DNA of 64,000 nt, taken from Dasysyrphus tricinctus (lineage: Eukaryota > Arthropoda > Insecta > Diptera > Syrphidae). Of the stretch, positions 58,370 to 64,000 are shown piece after piece. A program made the position numbers and the translations under genes. The notes below the pieces were generated by a model. That model ran no database searches. It saw only the letters and a program-made list of their open reading frames with translations, and was not told where the DNA came from. The stretch lies in assembly GCA_963921185.1 (NCBI GenBank), contig OY992532.1, positions 32,157,577 to 32,221,576 of the forward strand, written 5' to 3'. How positions within the stretch are numbered: the first letter of the stretch is position 1; each line of letters opens with the position of its first letter.

Positions 58370-58845
58370 GATTTTATTGTTTTTTGAAAAAAAGCAAGTT
58401 ATGCTGCTGCACCAATAATGTTTCTACCTGCTAAGAATTTTACAACCGAAAATACCGAAGCAAGCCAAAAGTGGGATTTTAAATTGAAAGCGGTTTGCAA
58501 ATCAAAGTTTGTAGAACGATAAAATATGATTCGTTGTCTCCTGACAAATTCAAAAAAGAAATTTTATTTTTAATTCGATTGCGAATCTTAATTTTTTGTT
58601 CCTTTAAAATAAAATTAGTTTTCACGATCGAATCAAATCTACTATAGGATCTGTAGAATATGGTACGTTGCTAAGTTTATCTTGCGAGAACTGTTGAAGA
58701 TCAATCCAAGAACCGTTGAAATAAGAAAGAAAAATGTTTTGATAGGAGAAAGTCTCGAATAGCCAAAGTAACGCAAGATAAAATATCATAGGACAGATTA
58801 CAAAAATTTCGAAAGTCTCGGAGGCTTGTTGGAACAAACGAGATT
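58370..58845. other. AT-rich spacer
   Basis: Nothing was recognised. Confidence 0.4.
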
Positions 58846-58849
58846 CAAT

Positions 58850-59310
58850 TAAATATTGGCAAGATGATAGTTAATACAGAATAAAAAAGAAAAATAAATT
58901 TTCAAAACAAAGTGTTTCAATAGTACGAAAATATTTTGCAACTTTGTTATTCCTTGAGCGATTTCCATGAAATTGACACAGATGATGGCTGATACAGAAT
59001 TTAAAAACACAACAAATGTTTTAAAAACCGGGTATTCCAAAATAATTTTAACATTTTGCAACATCGATGTTGCTTGAGCAATTTCAATGAAGCTGACACA
59101 GGTTACGGCTGGCTGATACAATAAAAATGAAGAAACAGGGTGGAGGATGTCAATATGAAATTTGCACAGGTAATATAGCTGAGACAGTATTAAAAAAGAT
59201 ATTTCAAAACAAAATTTTCCAAACAAATTTCAACATTTGGCAACTTCGTTGTTCTTCGAGCAATTTCAATGAAACATTTTTGAAACACCGTTTTGAAAAT
59301 ATTTTGTTTT
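58850..59310. repeat. Degenerate tandem repeat family D, copy 2 (inverted)
   Basis: Three to four units of about 130 bp carry TTGAGCAATTTCAATGAA and TGACACAGGT(T/G)A...GCTGATACA blocks. This is the same repeat as at 9.42-10.11 kb but on the opposite strand. Confidence 0.65.
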
Positions 59311-59489
59311 GTTATTAATTTGTATACCTAATTCGAATTCGTATTTCAAAATCTTGAAATTAAAAAATATGGCTTACCATAATTCCGCTTTTAATATCCC
59401 CGCAATAACAAAATCCCGCAAAATAAAATCTCGCTATAAATTTAAATGCATTTCAACAAATTAATTTTTAGCCCTCTGTGTGTAGGAAG

Positions 59490-60690
59490 TAAGAATATAC
59501 CCGAGGTAGGCATGTCTGTCGTAAGAGGCGACTAAAATTCCCCCTCCGTATACTGAGTTTGATGTATACAAAAGCCAATTTATACATTTAAATAAATCCA
59601 TTCCTAAATAGTACAAGGAAGGTTCGATCACCACCATCTAAATCGAGTGTTTCCGGGGAAAAGAGTCCACCCGCCACGCTTGCGCGCACCAAAAAAGACT
59701 CAGCTAATTCAAAACATCTTGAAAAAAACAACAATGAACTTCGTCAAAGACTTGATGAAATATTAAAACTATACCAAGAGCTGAAGAAAGAAGTCGATCT
59801 TCCTTGAAAAGAAACTGAAACTCCACATGCTAGGCTTTCCCTTAGCGCTAATCAAAATTATATTTTCTTTTCTTTCTTCCAGGAACATTTTCGTGCAACT
59901 GGAAGCCTGCAAATCGACAGTGAAGAGCATCAGGACTGGAGTTGCCCAAGATCGAAACTGGGACCACTTCTCTATAACATCATGATACCTGACCGCAACC
60001 AATTTGAAGTGAATGCGAGGACCTTCTCTTCGCTGATGACTCACTTACATATTGCGCATCATTCTCTCCATTGACAGCTGTCCGAGAAGTCGAGGAACAT
60101 ATCCACAAGCTCTTCCAATTTTACACCAAATGGGGTATCCGGATGAGCTCATCCAAATCGGAGCTTGTCTGATTCAGAAAACTGGCTGGAAGCTGTATAG
60201 AAGCATCATCCTAGCACTCCCAGACGGCATCAGGTTAGCAGCCAAATGCAGCGCCAAATACCATAAGGCATCAACTTTTACGAGCTGCTGAGATTAAACC
60301 CACATTCATGGACTGTCCTCAAAAAAGCCAATTTTCCTTTCCTCCGCCTCTACAAGCTGATGAAGAAGAAAACAAAACGGGCTAAGACAACAGACAAAAG
60401 TTTTAATCTATAAGCAACTCCTGAGACCAGTCATCAGTTACAGTTTCCCAGTTTGGTTCATCATCTCCAAAACGGCTGTAAAGTAACAACAAATATTCGA
60501 AAGGAAAATCCTGAGGATCTGCACTAGGCCTTACTTCGATCGTCAGCGGCGTAAGCATTTCTGAGGCTAAGGTAGCCCCCCTGGAAAAGTACTTATCTAC
60601 CGATAAGCTAGTTAGAAACATCGCCAACCATCCTAACTAATGAGAAGGATGACAAACCAAAAACGTCATCCGACACCGAGGTAAATACCA
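59490..60690 (+). pseudogene. Decayed Jockey/I-like LINE
   Basis: It opens with a GGCATGTCTGTCGTAAGAGG block (about 59510) of the kind common near LINE 5' regions in insects. A coiled-coil-like stretch follows (N-N-E-L-R-Q-R-L-D-E-I-L ... E-L-K-K-E-V-D, about 59730-59803). Next come reverse transcriptase pieces: S-K-L-G-P-L-L-Y-N-I-M (about 59950-59983), L-L-F-A-D-D-S-L (about 60022-60045) and V-E-E-H-I-H-K-L-F. A C-terminal K-Q-L-L-R-P-V-I-S-Y-S-F-P-V-W (about 60412-60456) follows, with many frameshifts. The palm between the coiled coil and the RT motifs is largely deleted. The C-terminal piece is related to the young LINE at 47.1 kb. Confidence 0.72.
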
Positions 60691-60694
60691 GCAA

Positions 60695-61840
60695 CACGAT
60701 ACTTACCTTCGTTAAAAATAAATTGCTAGTCAAATTTCAATTTAGTTGCAATCGGGAAGTGGAGGTGGTTTTAGTGCAGTAAGAGTCTCACACACCTATG
60801 AGCACGCGTTCTTTGGTCATCATCAAGCCTTTTGAAGGTTTTGCACCTACCCACGGGAAATTTTTTTTATTAAATTCTCGCAAATTATAATTTTGCACCA
60901 GATTGCAAGATTTTAAATACAAAAAATTAATTTGTTGCAATGCAATTATATTTTGCAAGATTTGCAAACTTCTGCAAAATAATTCGAGCGTCTACCATAA
61001 TTTGTGTCAATTGTTGTCAAGAGAATAAGAAAAAGAGAACATAGAAATTGTAGGTTTCTATATCCATTTGTAGGTAAATAATTGTAATGTTGGTAACATT
61101 TTTATAATTCTTTTATGTTTTGGAAAACGGAACGGAATTAGCAAATTCATGATTTGCGAGATTGTTAAAAAAAAAACAAATTTTGTAATTGCGATGTTAT
61201 GAAAAGCAGGATTTTTTAGTTTGCGAGATTTCGTCTTTCGAAATTCAAATAAAATACTAGAATACGCACTAATCGAGATTTTGGTTTTTGATATTTCATA
61301 CATCTCCTTCCCTTTTAAGGACTGTAGTACTGAGCACTATTCTCCAAGATTTGTGATAAAATGACAATTTTGTTGGCTTTAAAATGATATATCGTGTGTT
61401 CCAGGGATTATGGGAACTGCGGATCCAGAATTTCGTTGAGGGGGGGGGCAATTTTCATGAGTTTCCACAATCTTGATGAAATCTACAGAAAATTGGAGTA
61501 CACTTCATAACACTCTCCACACCTGGTCAAACAAAGCGATGTGGGTTTGAAATTTGAAGAACGCAATAATTACTTCTTTCATAACTGCTATACAGGTGTC
61601 TCGAACAGCAGTTACTTTGGAACTTTATGAAATGAAACTAAGCACTTTGTCGCTGTAGCATGGTGTGTTTGCAGCGTTTTGAGTTCTCTCTGGATCTGTG
61701 TAACACCACCTCAAATTTCGGAAAGCATAATGGCACATCGGTATGTTCCTATTCCCACTCATGACTTTCTAGTTCGAGTGAAAGTTTTAGCCTCCTCTTT
61801 AGCTGTGACAAGATAAATGCGGCCAATGGCTTTGCAGGTA
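60695..61840. other. Non-coding AT-rich stretch
   Basis: A possible hAT-like terminus, (A)CTGCGGATCCAGAATTTCG followed by nine Gs (61440-61448), stands alone with no partner found. Confidence 0.4.
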
Positions 61841-61842
61841 AA

Positions 61843-62486
61843 GGCCGTTTTCGAAAAAATCATCTGCGTCAAAACGCGTTTGCAGAATGTTCTCAAATGT
61901 CGTTTTGTTGGAAAATTCAAATACAAGTTTTTCTGCATAAGCATTGTGTTCCATAAGACAGTTTACAAAAGTCACATATTAAAACACATTATCTGCGGTG
62001 CAATTCTGCAGTAAAAATTGAGCTGACGACACAAATATTGAGAAGACAGAGAACATGTCAAATGCACTTGCAAGAAAATTGAGTGACTTTGATAAAAAAG
62101 ACTTTGTGCAAACAAAAGCAATATTCACGTCAAAAAATAACAATCATTTAACATACGAACCGACGTTTGCCGTTTTTGATAAGGTCAAATCAAAGTCAAT
62201 ATGATCATCAAATGATCGTCATTTTTTGACGCAGATTGCAATCGTCATTTGCAATTGTCCTGTTTTCACAAAATTGATTTGATTAGCGTCATTGAACTTG
62301 CTCATAAAAGCTTTTGATGTTTACGAACACGCTCTCTTGTTTCTCAATTTTTTACTTTCAACTCGATTTTTTTGACTGCACAACTGCACCGCAGATGATG
62401 TTTTCAAAGATGTGGCCTTAGCAATTTGCCTTAAAGATCAATCTGCAAATGCATTTTTGACGCAAATGACTTCTTCGAAAACGGCC
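61843..62486. mobile_element. MITE-like element, about 32-bp inverted ends
   Basis: GGCCGTTTTCGAAAAAATCA (61843-61862) and the following TGCGTCAAAA match the reverse complement of about 62456-62486. The interior holds further TTTTTGACGCA and ATCATCTGCG-type inner repeats. Non-coding. No clear target duplication was found. Confidence 0.62.
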
Positions 62487-62489
62487 GTT

Positions 62490-63204
62490 GACCTGACGTT
62501 TGTAAAAACGGCCAAAAGCAACTATCCTTAGGTCTAAAAGTTCCATCCAACTTCTCTTTGGCAGTGACTGCTGTCATTGTTTCCTGGTTTCTATCCAATC
62601 TTCTTCATCGGATTCGTACTCTTCGCAGGTTTAATAACACGGAACATGGATGTTCCTACAACGCATCCACGAAACAAAATCCTCACAAATTCTACCATCA
62701 GAAATGTATCTTATGGCTAAAATTGTTGTGCAGCACGCATAACTGTGTACATTGCCGCACTCGAAAAACTTTGCATACTTTTAAGGTGTGTATTCATTTG
62801 AGAGGAAAAAGACGGCGGTCAGCTCTGAAGAAGCTCTCGAGAGTAAAACTCGCAAGAGGACACAGTCGTGAGATTAGCTCACCAAATATCCAAGAGTCAC
62901 TCTCGAGAGTTTTCTAGTGAAAGTACTTTCTAAAATGTAAATGCACATTTAAATATTTATCATAAAAAGGACTCAATCACCCAACATTTTTTGATATTTC
63001 TGAATAATTTTTATTCACAAATGTAGTTTATTGTTTCAGCTTTTTCTAATCTTGTAGAGCCTTGCAAAGCAAAGTTTTATTTTTTTACCGCTTATTGAAT
63101 CGACGTATTTTTAAGATTTTGTTATTTTGTTCTCAAATTGAAATCAATTGTAAGGTTGAAAATTTTGATAAGTGCCCCTGCCACCTCTCCCTTTACATTT
63201 AATT
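62490..63204. other. Non-coding, nothing recognised
   Basis: A 119-codon frame at 62558-62917 has no recognisable motif. CTCTCGAGAG-type palindromes occur at about 62833 and 62900. Confidence 0.4.
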
Positions 63205-63216
63205 ATTAAAAACCAC

Positions 63217-63479
63217 ATAAGAAAGCGTAAATGGCAATGGATTGGTCACACACTGAGGAAACCAAACGATGAAATTGCAAAGCAGTCATTTGAATGGAAT
63301 CCTCAGGGTGCACGGCGGGTTGGAAGACCAAGAACAACATGGAAATCAACAGTTCTAGCAGAAGCAGACTCCCAGAGAAAGACGTGGCCACAGTTAAAAT
63401 ATCTATCTGCAGACCGAGAAGGATGGAAACGATTTGTTGGCGCCCTATGCCCCAACCGGGGTTACAGGACTTGATGATG
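63217..63479 (+). mobile_element. RTE-like LINE fragment with 12-bp TSD
   Basis: A 263-bp 3' fragment encodes RKRKWQWIGHTLRKPNDEI and the following C-terminal region, nearly identical to the copy at 32.04-33.0 kb and ending in the same CTTGATGATG tail. It is flanked by ATTAAAAACCAC (63205-63216 and 63480-63491). Strong 5' truncation plus a target duplication identifies target-primed insertion. Confidence 0.9.
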
Positions 63480-63491
63480 ATTAAAAACCAC

Positions 63492-64000
63492 TAACAAATT
63501 TGTAGAGGAGAGTCGGGGCAATAACTTTAGATCACTATTTTCCAAAATTTTGAAATTTTTCATTTACATTGCATTTTGAAAGTGAAAATGAAATTGATTT
63601 GGGACTCAATCTGATTTCTAGTATGAAAAAATTTTCTCAAAAAATGTTATACAGTAGTACAGCCTGACATTGATTTTTTAATAACAGACCTTAGCTTTGA
63701 AGATCGGACATCTAAAACAGAAGTTATAAGCTTTGCAATCGGTCGATTGGAAGGCTATTTGTGCATAACGGTACTTTTCTTCACTGAACTTGGTCAGCGG
63801 CCGACGAACAACCACTCATTGCTGCAACACTGCGCAGCAAATTTAGAAATACAGCTCTGGGCTACATGCAGTTCTTGAGTATGTCTGCTCCCATCAGAAC
63901 CTGAAACAGCTGCACGTGTGTTTTACTCGTAGCTATAAAGGTAAGGCTCAGCTGGAAGAGGTGAGATACATCGGAAAATGAAAACGCGAAGTCAAAATTT
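63492..64000. other. Non-coding to window end
   Basis: GC rises after about 63770, but no gene or TE end was recognised before the window closes. Confidence 0.4.

Overview
This is AT-rich nuclear DNA of an insect. The eukaryotic tRNA genes with internal A/B boxes and oligo-T terminators, the non-LTR retrotransposons, the hAT, mariner and pogo transposons and the (CATA)n/TACATATGTA-style simple repeats suggest a dipteran, but that placement is inference. I found no intact host protein-coding gene. Almost every recognisable coding stretch is a decayed transposable element (TE), and the rest is AT-rich intergenic or intronic sequence with a few GC-richer islands (17.4-18.9, 28.7-29.9, 34.9-36.3 and 56.0-57.0 kb) where host exons or regulatory DNA could hide.

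The main discovery is at 10.2-13.2 kb: a tandem array of 330-bp units, each carrying a complete hammerhead self-cleaving ribozyme. Eight ribozymes lie on the minus strand, and a ninth lies on the plus strand in an inverted terminal segment. The conserved core (CUGAUGA ... GAAA, cleavage after GUC), a 5-bp stem I, a 4-bp stem II, an 11-bp stem III with one bulge, and a 6-bp Watson-Crick match between loops I and II are all visible. The whole array is flanked by a 13-bp direct repeat, as expected if it moved as a unit through RNA, like the retrozymes and ribozyme satellites known from other animals. The 78-83-aa reading frames in this array are by-products of the repeat, not genes.

Layout. 0.8-3.2 kb: a non-autonomous hAT element with a perfect 8-bp target duplication, containing an inverted-repeat element that itself contains a Tc1-like MITE. 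5.5-13.6 kb: possible ends of a hAT-like element rich in TAATTAC, within which the ribozyme array lies. 15.3-17.3 kb: tRNA-Gly(TCC) and tRNA-Ala(TGC). 19-26.7 kb: dispersed repeats and two non-LTR retrotransposon relics. 26.7-28.1 kb: a terminal-inverted-repeat element. 30.5, 36.8 and 42.9 kb: three more Gly(TCC) tRNA genes on the minus strand, one with an acceptor-stem mismatch. 32-33.6 kb: an RTE-like LINE abutting half a mariner. 43.1-45.7 kb: a complete-ended ZBED/Buster-like hAT copy broken by a MITE-like element and an LTR palindrome. 45.9-46.6 kb: a pogo/Tigger-like element. 46.8-48.2 kb: a solo LTR with a LINE inserted just downstream of its TATA box. 48.2-50.5 kb: a mariner relic split by a hAT element with a perfect 8-bp duplication. 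51.2-53.4 kb: a nested repeat. 53.8-55.1 kb: a 1.3-kb near-palindrome. 58-63.5 kb: MITEs and LINE relics.

The elements do not form a pathway. What links them is repeated insertion of TEs into one another, with the relative order readable from target-site duplications.
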